NCBI GenBank assembly: GCA_003254925.1
Contig: QANZ01034120.1
Location: 194,699 to 258,698, forward strand
Reading direction: 5' to 3'
Source: Chamaecrista fasciculata
Taxonomy: Eukaryota > Streptophyta > Magnoliopsida > Fabales > Fabaceae
DNA: 64,000 nucleotides
Shown here: positions 11,910 to 22,434 of the stretch, one piece after another
How the letters are laid out: each line of letters opens with the position of its first letter
Numbering within the stretch: position 1 is the stretch's first letter
Program-made: the position numbers and the translations under genes
The notes under the pieces: generated by a model
Told to the model about the DNA's origin: nothing
What the model saw: only the letters and a program-made list of their open reading frames with translations
Database searches by the model: none

Positions 11910-14900
11910 ATGGTCGAGATAGAGAGTTTGCAAAAGAAGGTGAGTTTTGGTAATCTCTTTTTTAAAATACACTTCGTGAGCAGGGCGTCGTCGTTGCTCT
12001 TCTAAGTTCGGTTGTCGCATTTTAAATTAGTAGTGATGTATTATTGATCATGTGTTTAGTCCTATGCTTTTCTCCTTCTCGTCTTGCAAGAACTTATATC
12101 ATTATAATTGCGTTCTCATTCTGGTGCAGTTGGAACAACTACCATCCATGGTTGCAGGTGTTCGTTCAAACGATAGTAATATGCAGCTTGAGGCAACAGC
12201 TGAGATTCGGAAGTTACTTTCAATAGGTTGGATATTGGTATCTATAATTGGTTTCTTGTCTACTATGGTGAACTTACCTATATAAATTTTATTTTTGTTC
12301 ACCAGAGAGCTGCCCACCAATTGAGGAGGTTGTAAAATCTGGTGTAGTTCCCCGCTTTGTTGAATTTTTGATGAGGGAAGACTTTCCACAGCTGCAGGTT
12401 AGTTAGCTGCCATATTTTTCGTTTATATATTTAATATACCACTTCTGCTTTTAGCTTTGACGTTGTTTAATATATGTTGTAGTACGAGGCTGCATGGGCT
12501 TTGACTAATATAGCTTCCGGAACATCCGAAAACACCAAGGTGGTGATTGATCATGGGGCTGTCCCAATGTTTGTGAAATTACTTGGTTCTCCCCGTGATG
12601 ATGTCCGTGAACAGGTACATACGCCATATCCCTGAGCATATCTGAGAAAAAAACTGTAGTTTTCTGAGATTTCACCCCCCGCCCCCTCCCCTTTTGTTAA
12701 ATGCTTCTGCAGTTAAAAACATAACTTGACTCAAAACCATGTTGATTTTGGATTTGGACAACTGCTATTTGTAGGTGTCACCTTGTTGCGATAGTTAGGC
12801 ATGATCGAAATGATGGCCTTAGTTATGGTCCTCTATTCCTTTGTCTGGTATCAGTGCATAGTAGACGACATGCATAATAAGACTGCAATAACGGTTCTGA
12901 CTTGAAACCATGTTGGATTAGAATTTGGAGATTTAGTCAACTGCTATTTGTAGATGTAACCTTGTAGCAATATGCATGCGTGTAGGCAGAGTTCTAATGT
13001 TGGCCTTAACAAATAACAATGGTTCTCTGTTTGGTATTAGTGCATAGTAGACAACATCCATAAGGAATGCAGTAACTATATGTTTATTAGCATCACCACA
13101 TATTCAAATGAATATGTTGATGACAATTAACTTCAAAAATCATTTTCTTTTTTATTCTGCGAGTTGCAGGCAGTGTGGGCATTAGGAAATGTTGCTGGTG
13201 ATTCTCCCAGATGTCGTGATCTTGTTCTTAGTCACGGGGCTTTGCTTCCTCTGCTGGCACAGTTGAATGAACAGGCCAAGCTTTCCATGCTCAGAAGGGC
13301 TACCTGGACACTTTTAAATTTCTGCAGGGACAAGCCACAGCCATCTTTTGATCAGGTTAAGATTATTGATTAAGTGGTATATGTGGAATCTAACAAGTTT
13401 TAATTATTTTCAGTCTGGGTTTTCTCCCCTTCTCCGCATCCTCTTCTTTGACTCCTTGGCTGTGTGTTGAATTTGTGTGCTGTCTGTGCATACATGTACT
13501 GTTTGGAGTAGAGATCTGTTGATATCATATTCAAATTAAATATTTTTTGGGGACTTGTTTTTAGAGTTATTTTTCTGTTTCTTTGCAGGTCAAACCTGCA
13601 CTTACTGTTCTTGCCCATCTTATCCATTCAAATGATGAAGAAGTCTTGACTAATGCATGTTGTGCTCTTTTTTACCTTTCTGATGGTACAAATGACAAAA
13701 TTCAAGCTGTAATAGATGCTGGCATATGTGATCGTCTAGTTGAGCTTCTACTGTAAGTGGTCTAGTTCTCTTAAGGCTGTGCAATAATAATGTATACACC
13801 CCCAGTGCAGTTTTGGGTTGAAGTTTACATCACCTACTCTTGTTCAGGCACCAATCCCCTGCAGTGCTCATTCTTGTTCTTCTTACAGTTGGAAATATTG
13901 TCAGAGGAGATGATGTGCAGACTCAGGTAGTCTGTTCAGGAACGTTATATGCAATTGGACCATGCTACTACACATTTTTAACTCTGAGCTCTGAACAAAG
14001 CAATTACACGCTAGATTCTTCGTTAGCTGTTGCTCTTATTTTCTTTCACAGGTTTTAAAACTTTCAATATTATCATTCCACTTGTGTTATTGAGTGGACA
14101 AAGTCAACCTTTGGCTTCAAACCTCAAACCCCTGAAATCAGTCAAACCCCAGTGCAGTTCACCCATAGTTGATGTCTAAAGCTTCTTTGAGCTGGTCTTC
14201 TAAGCATAATAGTTGCAGTCCATTTTAATAGGTTAATCAGTGTCTTTTAAAGAATACTATCTTTCTTGTTTTGTCCTTTTTTAACTCTATGGATTTACTC
14301 AATCATGATTTGTAATTACTGAAGTCATATGCTAAAACCATCTTCAAAGATTATTTTTTCAAAATTATATAGTCAAGTGCAACCTATATAAGATTCTGTT
14401 TAGGTTATTTAATTATATCTGGTAATTATTACGGAATTGATATGTTCATGTCTTAATGTGGTGCTGCTTCTGTTTAGGTTATAATCAATCATCAAGCTCT
14501 TCCTTACCTTATGAATCTGTTGAAAAATAATTATAAAAGAAGCATCAAGAAGGAAGCTTGTTGGATTCTATCAAACATCACAGCTGGAAATAAACACCAG
14601 ATTCAGGTTTAGTTAGATGTATTCTGTCATCATTTTTCTATTACCATTTTTCTGAGATTGAAAATTTGTCAATGTTAATATTGTGTATTGACTGACTGCG
14701 ATTATTCTTACTGCATTTCTTGTGGGGGTGAAAAGGCTGTAATTGAGTCCAATTTAATTGGCCCTCTCATCCATCTGCTTCAAAATGCTGACTTTGATGT
14801 CAAGAAAGAAGCTGCTTGGGCTATTTCAAATGCCACATCTTTTGGATCTCATGAACAAATCAAGTATGTACAGAGGCTTTTTGTTTTTTGTATTATTCTC

Positions 14901-14996
14901 AGGATATTTATTGATGTTAGATGTCCATGCATATGTTTCTAATTGCAAGATAATTTTAATGATCTATCCGTGGTTGACAGGTACCTGGTAAGTTAA
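11910..14996 (+). pseudogene. Importin-alpha copy 2: IBB lost, premature stop
   Basis: Exons 2-9 are kept with exactly the lengths of copy 1: 12130-12226, 12306-12397, 12483-12614, 13170-13355, 13589-13752, 13848-13926, 14478-14606, 14736-14863. The original start (ATG about 11697) hits TAG after five codons and most of the IBB exon is replaced by unrelated sequence. A remnant, ATG at 11910 to a donor at 11940, still encodes ten residues in phase with exon 2. In the last exon (from 14981) a CAA codon is now TAA (14994-14996). Read from 11910 the frame gives about 350 aa covering most armadillo repeats without the IBB or the C-terminus. The Trp of the fifth-repeat motif (WALSYLSD in copy 1) is Cys. 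Further downstream a 1-base loss shifts the old C-terminus. Either a pseudogene or a dominant-interfering truncated receptor; expression data would decide. Confidence 0.85.
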
Positions 14997-15362
14997 GGGT
15001 GTATTAAGCCCATGTGTGATCTTCTGGAGGGCACTGATCCTAGGGTTGTGACAGTTTGTCTGGAAGGGCTTGAAAACATCTTGAAGGTGGGAGAAGCCAA
15101 TAAAATTATGGGCAACACTGGTGGCGTGAATCTATATGCCCAAATGATTGATGATGTCGAAGGATTGGATAAAATTGCAAACCTACAGGAAAATGGCAAC
15201 ACAGAAATTTATGAAAAGGCAGTGAAGATTCTTGAAGCATACTGGTTGGACGAAGATGATGAGGATATGCCTGCGGTGGGTGCTTCTCAATCAGGGTTCA
15301 ACTGTTGTGGCACTGAGGTACCTGCTGTACCTTCTGGGGATTCAACTTCAACCAAAAGGTAG
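14997..15362 (+). pseudogene. Remnant of last importin-alpha exon (copy 2)
   Basis: Downstream of the premature stop the reading frame of the last exon stays open to 15362 and still matches copy 1 ([23 protein letters not shown]). One G is missing near the end compared with copy 1, so the final GGFNFN is replaced by DSTSTKR. It has no start of its own in a good context and is best read as the untranslated tail of the broken copy. Confidence 0.8.
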
Positions 15363-15757
15363 CTATATTTTAACTGTGATAGAACACACATCTCTATTGT
15401 AAAATTTATCGCCCAAACGCCATATTAATCTCACTAAAGAGCAAAAATACAGCACAAAACAGTCATGAAGATAATAAGATAACAGTAGTTTAAGGTTGTC
15501 TAGCTTTCTAGAGACTAGACTCTCTCCCAAACCATTCCTTCATATTTTCCTCCCTTTTCTTGGCCTCAGATGGCCAATTTATACTTTTTCAACGCTCCAT
15601 CATAGTGCCATAATATGCCTCTCTTTCCTTTCTCTTCAGCAAGTCCAGCTCAGCATTTTGCCGTTCCACGTTTGTCTCTTCTGTCATGTGCCTGGGTCCA
15701 TAACCTGTTTTCCCCTTACTTCACTGAGTCTAACAAATTGAGAACTCATTTAATATA

Positions 15758-16598
15758 GGTCAAAAACTTATTTTGATCCCTAATGTTTACCCAAAGTTCC
15801 ATTTTGGTCCTTAATATTTTTTTTCATTCCGTTTTGGACTTTAATGTTTCCTAAAAGTTTTACCATTTGTCCCTAACTATTGAAAATAGTCATATCTCTT
15901 CTCGTTTCAAACCTGAAAATGCAATAAAATCAAAGCTACAGATTAAATTTGATGAGTTCTTTCTTTGCCTAGTTGGAGTCATCAACAAGCGAGGTCAAAG
16001 TGAACATGAAATCGGACCCAAAAATGGGTCATTTGTTTCATGAATTTGATCATATATAGATATCCCGTTTCAAGTCCGAATGTAACGGAATCGAAGGTAC
16101 ATGTTAGTCTTGACGAGTTCCTTCTTTGTCTAGTTGAGATCATTGACAAATGAGGTCAAATAATAGTCCAAAAGTTAATATTAATGTTTTGATTAAACTC
16201 ATTTTTAGAGTATTATTTGACCTCGTTTGCCAACGACCATAATTGGATAGAGAAAAATTCGTCAAGAGTAATTTGTAACTTTGATTTTGTTGCATTCGAA
16301 CTTGAATTGTTAAAGGCATGACCAAATTCATGAAAGGTGCACTTTCGGGCCCGATTTCATGCCTAATTTGATCTCGTTTCCGTTGATTCTAACTAGGCCA
16401 AGAAAGAACAAATCAAATTTAACTCGTAGCTTTGATTTAATCACATTCAGGTTTGAAACAAGAGAGATATAATCATATTCAATGGTTAGGGACCAACGAT
16501 GAAACTTTTAAGAAACATCAAGGACCAAAAAGGAAAAAAAATTAGGGACCAAAACGGAACTTTGGGTAACCATTGAGGAACAAAATAGGTTTTTGACC
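15758..16598. mobile_element. Mutator-like TIR element, full-length copy
   Basis: About 841 bp with ends GGTCAAAAACTTATTTTGA and ...CAAAATAGGTTTTTGACC and an exact 9-bp flank TTTAATATA (15749-15757, 16599-16607). Its centre has a second inverted repeat (TTTCATGAATTTGATC near 16035 against GACCAAATTCATGAAA near 16320) that is missing in the unit 1 copy. I see no transposase. Confidence 0.88.
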
Positions 16599-18977
16599 TT
16601 TAATATATTTGTGCCTTTTTTTTTCCGTTCTAAGTATTAATATCGTTTTTGGTAGTTGCTTGTCTTATGCTTTTTCCTTAGTAATTTGACTTCTCGTGTA
16701 TTGCAGGATTTTTGGCCGTTCTGTCAGTAAAGTCCTCCAGTAAGTAACTGTCTTGTTATTGTGCTTGAGTCTTGCAAATTCCGGCCATGGTACATAGAGG
16801 GTTGCGGGATCTGCTTGGGTTTTTACATGTATTCTGTGACAGATTGGTGGTAGTGGCTGTCATGAAATTCTTGTTCAGTCATAATTTTCCTGTCGTTTTT
16901 CTTATAATTGATTCAGCGAATGCTTCTCCTTTCATTTTATATACTAGGAATTAGGAAACCCCCTCTCCCCCGAGAAAAAAAACCACCCTCAACAATTCCC
17001 CTGTAAACATGTTCGTTTCTGTTATATGTTCAATCATCTAGGTTGCAATTCTTTAGTGAGTAAAACAAATCTGGTTTGATAGAATGTCTACTACAGAAAT
17101 AAGCGCCAACTATTCTTCATTCTACAACATTATGGTTGCACCCCTGGTTTCTTTTCCGCCTTAAATTTTTCCTGTTATTATACTTCGTAAAACTGTTTCT
17201 CGATTTTCAGAAGAGTCGTACTCGTGGTTTTCATTTCTTTATTACTTATAAGCCAGTATTCCGCATGTTGCGTCACATTTAAATTTCAACCTCGATCATT
17301 TAAATTTTGAAACTATGTGTATATATATATATATATTTTGAAGAGTATCGCAAACTTAAGTTATGATATTCATTTTGCATGGTATTTGTGAAAAATTAGA
17401 ATTTGATTAAACTATGATTTATCATAATCTAGTTACAGATGCAGTGGATTAGTCTGTGGCCCCTCAGACATTCTGCATATCGGCGATCATGTTCATATGA
17501 GTTGCGGATGTTATTATATTGGTTTGTTAGCAACAAATTGAATGCCACACTTTACCAGGTTGCGCGGGAAGTCCCTATATCTTGCCCAATTATAGTTCAC
17601 ATAAAATGAGGAGATATAGTTGATACCATTTTTTATTACAAAGAATTATAATAAAGGACTTAAACATTTTTGTTAACTTTTGCTTACAGTGTTTCTATTA
17701 AAGATTATATTTATATAAGATTTTTTATATTTTGATTCTTATATGATTTATTAATGAAAAAATATATTTTTTTAACTATCAATATTGTTATATAAAACCT
17801 TGGTATAAATATTGATATAAAACGTTGATATAGTTTTATACCAAAAGAAACCATAACTTTTTTCCCTTTCTTACTCTACAAGTGATATTTTTTCATGTTG
17901 GTCGTAACTATTCGTCCAGCGCAGCGTTATTCAGGAATGAGGAATCAGAACAGAAAAGAGAAAATTTCATATACTTAAGGAATGAGCAATGTTGGGTGAC
18001 GAGACCACTATGTAGTGTATACAGTACACTCGATAACGGAATTCTGTTATTATTTTATTTCTGTCGTTGGACGCAAAGATGAACTTAACGTCCGAACCAA
18101 AATCTCTTTCTGCTTTCACATTTTCCATGGCTTTTCTGTGTCTATGTAACATTATGGCGCATGTAAATATAATATTACTTGTATTAATATCGTTATTGCC
18201 ATTTCGACGTTTGTATATTCTATTATACTTACTTGATATGCGTAGTGTATAATTATATACTTAATTGCTGAAGAAACTGCTTGTTGGTAATATAGATAAA
18301 TAGAAATGAGAAATGTTTATCTCTTGCATTGGCACGTATGGACGAAGAAGCCAAAAAGGCGAAGGTCGAATAAGGTGGCAGATGCTTTTTGATTGAGTGA
18401 TACATAAATGAATTAAAATTAAAATTATTGGTTTTTTAGACAAAGAAAACAAGAATGATGGTCTTCTTTCTTCTATGCTTCTTCCGTTGGAATATTCAAA
18501 ATTTCAGATTCTCTTGTCCTTAATATTTAAGAAATTATAACACTATTATTATACACACAGTTTTAAGAGTCTACTTGTATAATCCCGCCCACTCATTTGG
18601 TAACTATATAAATATCCCTCCTCACATCATGCTTTTCATGTGTTTTTCAATTTTGTGTTTTTCTCGAGAGAAAAGGATAACACTTGTACTTGTAGCAAAA
18701 AATGAAGGCGGAGTGAGTGAGAATGCGAGAATCGCGATTCCCTTATCTGCTTATACATATATATAAATAAATGTTCAATTAATTAAATTGATAAAAAGAG
18801 CTTACTTTATAACCTCATCTTTAAGATGTGGTTCTATCTTATACGTAGTGTTAATCACTGCCATATGGGTTCTCCTTTGGATGAAATCTAATCCAAAACA
18901 TGTTTACGATTATGATATGATTACGAGACGAAGCATTAGCCGTTGATAGTGATTACGATCTGAGTAGGCGAGAGTGC

Positions 18978-19002
18978 GACACGTGTCACACAGAGACGTG
19001 GC
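18978..19002. promoter_or_regulatory. G-box / ABRE pair upstream of the GATA gene
   Basis: GACACGTGTC is a perfect palindromic G-box at 18978-18987, followed by GACGTGGCA (ABRE core ACGTGGC) ending at about 19003. Both are bZIP/bHLH-type sites and lie about 440 bases before the GATA start codon. Function is inferred from the motifs only. Confidence 0.55.
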
Positions 19003-19436
19003 AGCCCCAAGATGCGAAAATTGGCGGGGGTTGCCACTGTGTATATTTGGGAAAAGCGAGGGCAAATTGGTCATTTGGAGTGGGGTGAGCTAGGGTTTTA
19101 TGTACATTCACACTGTCGGTTCTTCTGCTTTGCATCGCTATTCGCTAGTCACTTCCATCCATCATCTTCTATTAAACTCTGTAGTGTACTCTGCAATGAG
19201 GCTCTTTATTTATTTAGCTACGTACATCAACGCCATACCACCACCTTCACCGCTTTTTCTCTTTTCGGTCATTCGGTGATTCATTTTCCCATTCTTCCAC
19301 TTACCCTTTTGCCTTTTCGCTATATCTCTGTTTCGCATTTCGGCTTTTCTTGCTTGAGTTTCTGTTTTTGCCTATGATAACAACACATTAGTGTCTCTGT
19401 CTGTCCCCTGCTTTTGTTCTTCTGTTTTCGGACTTC

Positions 19437-20461
19437 ATGATGGATCTTAATCTCAAGGAAAAGGTGAGCTACTTGAGTAAATTCTTTGTGAGCTTCTGCT
19501 GTTTCATTTGTGGTCTTGTTTTGCAATTTGTATTTAAGTGTACTGTTATTCTGATGCAGGAATCGTCGTCGCCTGAGGAATTGATTGATAACAAGAAGTT
19601 TTGTACTGGTTGCAAAACCACCAAGACCCCACTCTGGAGAGGAGGACCTGCTGGGCCCAAGGTCATCCCCACTCTACTACTATTATTGCATTATCTTTTG
19701 ATTTTCGCTTCGATTACTTTTTCTAGCTCGCTGGGGTTTTTGTGGGTATTATTTTTGGGGGTGGGGGAATCTTTTGGATTTTGGTTTGAGTTTTCTTAAT
19801 TCTATCACGCAATTAACAAATATGGGTCACTGTTGTACAATGCCTTGCTTCCCTCTATCTTTCATCATATTTATTGTTTTCTATTTATGATTTTTGCATT
19901 TTTGCCTCATTCCTCAAATACTATGTTGATCACCACCATCCCTGATTTGAGTGATTTGCCTCAGTTACCCTTATCCTGCCTTCTTGACGTCTATACCCTT
20001 GATCGCTTTCTTACTGTTCAGTGGTTATACATAATCCTTTTAAAACTTCCATCCTCTTACTTTTTCTCTCTCCGTTATTCATATATATATATATATATAT
20101 GTTATTTTCTAGTGTCTCTTTGTTTTAGGAGGTTATAAATAGTATTATTTTGTATTGGCAGACCCTTTGCAACGCATGCGGGATAAGATACAGGAAGAGA
20201 AGGGTTTCAACGGTGGGATTGAAGCTGAACAAAGGACAAGAGAGAAAAAGAGAGAGAAGTAAAGGTGTTGTTGGCGATAGTGGGAAGGATTTGAAGGAGT
20301 CTATGAAGATCAAGTTGATGGCATTAGGCGAGGAGGTTCTGTTGCAACGGTCAAATTCAGTGGCGAAGAAGCAAAGGTGCCAGCGTAGGAGGAAGTTAGG
20401 AGAAGTTGAACAAGCTGCTTTTTGCTTGATGGCCTTATCTTGTGGCTTTGTTTTCGCCTAA
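19437..20461 (+). CDS. Small B-class GATA transcription factor
   Basis: Three exons: 19437-19463, 19560-19661, 20162-20461; 142 aa. A single C-x2-C-x18-C-x2-C finger (Cys 24, 27, 46, 49) with LWRGGPAGPK and the IRYRKRR tail is typical of plant class B GATA factors, which bind WGATAR sites. The finger is split by an intron after GPK, as is common in this class. The C-terminus reads EQAAFCLMALSCG, which aligns with the LLM domain (LLMALS) of the GNC/GNL and GATA15-17 group, but the first Leu is Cys. LLM members act in greening, germination and hormone responses. The start is the first of two adjacent ATGs; the second would remove one residue. Confidence 0.92.
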
Positions 20462-21208
20462 TCTTTCCAACAACAAGAAGCAATTCTACTATTAACCTCA
20501 CCAAAGTATAGCTAACCTTTTTTTTTTGTTGTTGTTGTCTTGTGATGCAAAAGTGATATACACCCTTTGTTTATTATGTTATGGGGGTGTATCACAATGT
20601 TAGCTAGGGAGAAGCATAGTCCTAGTGTAGGAAAATTATGGTTTAGGCCTGTAGGGATTTGGGTTGGGGGTGTCCTTCCCTTTTAGTTTTTTCTTTCTCT
20701 ATTCATGTGGTATATTTTCAGTTAGGATTAATATGTGAAGAAGAATATGGGCAGATAGTTCCTTCGTGTCTCTTTTTTGGATTTATGAGGAATTTGATGC
20801 ATTTACTTTATCTGCTGCACGGTGGAGGGAATAAAGCCAGAGGGAGAGGAAAAGGTGTCCTGGCTTTTTGGTTTCTGGGGTCCTCGTTGATTGAATAGTA
20901 AATAGACTGATATCCCCAAACCATGTAAATAGGCTTTGATAGGGGTAGATGGTATGGGTTCTGACTTCTGACTTACTGAAAATGAAATGGAACAAAGCAA
21001 ACAAGAGACAATGGGCCATGGTAAGTACACTATACTCTATGGTGTGCTTCGGATAACGTGCTTCGGTCTACAACTCCTGTTTATTTATTTTATTTTCTCC
21101 ACCTAGATATTCCACCAATCTGGGCAAAGCTTTGATAACTTGAAAATTTTCCATAGAAATCAGGCATTATCAATTTGGAGGGAGAGGAAGAAGTTGCTGA
21201 AAATTAAA
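20462..21208. other. 3' UTR of GATA gene and spacer
   Basis: Begins with the GATA 3' UTR. The rest is unassigned spacer with no coding or RNA signal I can support, up to the snRNA promoter. Confidence 0.5.
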
Positions 21209-21264
21209 AGCCCACATCGCTTCATTCAATGAGCAGCACAGTCGTAAGGTTGTCATAAAATTTA
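21209..21264 (+). promoter_or_regulatory. snRNA-type promoter: USE and TATA
   Basis: AGCCCACATCG at 21209-21219 matches the plant upstream sequence element (RTCCCACATCG). ATAAAATTTA at 21255-21264 fits the TATA box about 30 bases before +1. The USE-TATA gap of about 35 bp is the Pol II spacing; Pol III snRNA genes have about 10 bp less. Confidence 0.75.
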
Positions 21265-21285
21265 AGGGAAGTAATTACTCAAATC

Positions 21286-21405
21286 ATACCTTTCTTGGCC
21301 TTTTGGCTAAGATCAAGTGTAGTATCTGTTATCAATTTAATATCTGAACGGGAGCTATAGGTCCACATGATATTAATTATTAATTTAATTTTTCTAGAGG
21401 GAGGT
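21286..21405 (+). ncRNA. U2 snRNA-like gene, divergent
   Basis: The first 45 bases (ATACCTTTCTTGGCCTTTTG, then GCTAAGATCAAGTGTAGTATCTGTT) match U2 snRNA, including the GTAGTA branch-site recognition segment. After that it departs: a few bases are missing after ATCTGTT, the stem IIa/IIb region is altered, and a Sm-like ATTTAATTTTT follows. The 3' stem-loops III-IV of normal U2 (about 190 nt) cannot be recognised. A complete-looking promoter sits upstream. I read it as a decaying or variant U2 gene; the 3' end given is only where similarity stops. Confidence 0.75.
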
Positions 21406-21687
21406 CTTGTGTGTTTGTTAATTTACTTTGGGATTTGACAAATCTCAGGGAAGCGAAAATAACTCATTATTCTGAATGCCTGAAAACATGAGAACCGTCG
21501 AAACCCATGAAGATGCTAACGGGTATTGATGTGCCGTAAAAAACTCCATTATTACTGACCTAGTTTTACACTCTAGCTATCCTTCTCCTTCCATCCTTTT
21601 TAATCAAGAGCACACAGCTTTGTTTCCGAAATCTTCTTCGTCAATAGAAACAAACACTAATTTGGCATATAAAAAAAAATAAGAAAT

Positions 21688-21761
21688 TGCTTTCGTTGAG
21701 AGTCGAACTCAAGACCTCCCGCTTACTAAACGGGTGCTCTAACCAACTGAGCTACGAAAGC
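21688..21761 (-). tRNA. tRNA-Thr (anticodon AGT)
   Basis: The minus strand folds as a full cloverleaf: acceptor GCTTTCG/CGAAAGC, D-arm with TAGCTCAGTTGGTTAGAGCA, anticodon arm CCCGT-TTAGTAA-GCGGG with AGT at loop positions 3-5, and T-arm with GTTCGACTC. The discriminator base is A. There is no intron and no encoded CCA. A run of T on the minus strand just past the 3' end (A-run at 21671-21679) can serve as the Pol III terminator. Confidence 0.95.
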
Positions 21762-22434
21762 TTGATGCTCTATTTTCATACCTTGTATTTAATCAATTTT
21801 ATAAACAAAGGGTACGGTGGTTTGAGTCTCTGCAATCCAGCTGGAATATTAAGCACCACGTTTTCGTTTCTGTATTTTACTATTTTTAAAAGCAAAGATT
21901 CTAAATTCAAAAAAAAAAAAAGAAATTAGAATGTGTGTTTGTTGTAAATTAAAATGGCCTTATTTATGAGGCAAATAAATATGAGTGAAACCTTCTCTTC
22001 AGATATTAAAGTTATGCCTTTAGTTGTATTTTTCTTTTGGGTACAGGCCTTTAGTTGTATTTTTGTCCAATTAAAGACTTTTATATAGTTGAAAATCTAT
22101 ATTTAAAAGAACATGGTGTTGAAATTGTAAGTTTTTTTTTTTAATCTAAACTGATTTTGCTGACGTAGTAAGTCTATGAAACGAAATAAAATAATGTAAA
22201 GAAAGGACAGAAACAGAAAGAAAATTTATGGAATTCATATAAAATCTAAAATGACGAAGCTGTAACTTTTCTTTCTCTCCCTCGCTGCTTGGGTAACGTT
22301 CCCGGCATCATTCTCTCTAGCTCACTTCCTCAAAATCAACCCCAGAAAACCTCGAATTCAAATCCAAGCTCTTCCTCTTTCTGTCATCATTTTTCGGTTG
22401 AGATCGGAGAGAATCATTTCTACATAGTTCATAC
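21762..22434. other. Spacer and Di19 promoter/leader
   Basis: AT-rich spacer without recognisable genes. The C/T-rich stretch from about 22260 is probably the 5' UTR of the Di19 gene. Confidence 0.5.

Larger units (their letters stand above)
10812..18470. repeat. Tandem segmental duplication, unit 2
   Basis: Second copy of the segment at 2622-10807. It starts with a non-functional copy of the last codons of the CBP60-like gene (10812-10850) and ends at 18470, after which the sequences part. It contains the damaged importin-alpha copy. A private insertion of about 120 bp with an (AT)n run lies near 17262-17382. Confidence 0.93.
15363..19436. other. 3' flank of importin-alpha copy 2 and GATA promoter
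   Basis: To 18470 this repeats the flank of copy 1. It holds a Mutator-like element (15758-16598) and otherwise nothing I can name. From 18471 to about 18950 I see unassigned AT-rich DNA. The stretch at 18950-19436 is the promoter and leader of the GATA gene. Confidence 0.5.

Noticed and set aside
19012-19377. 121-codon open frame upstream of the GATA start
   Set aside because: It covers the promoter and leader, has a hydrophobic low-complexity translation from C/T-rich DNA and no family match.
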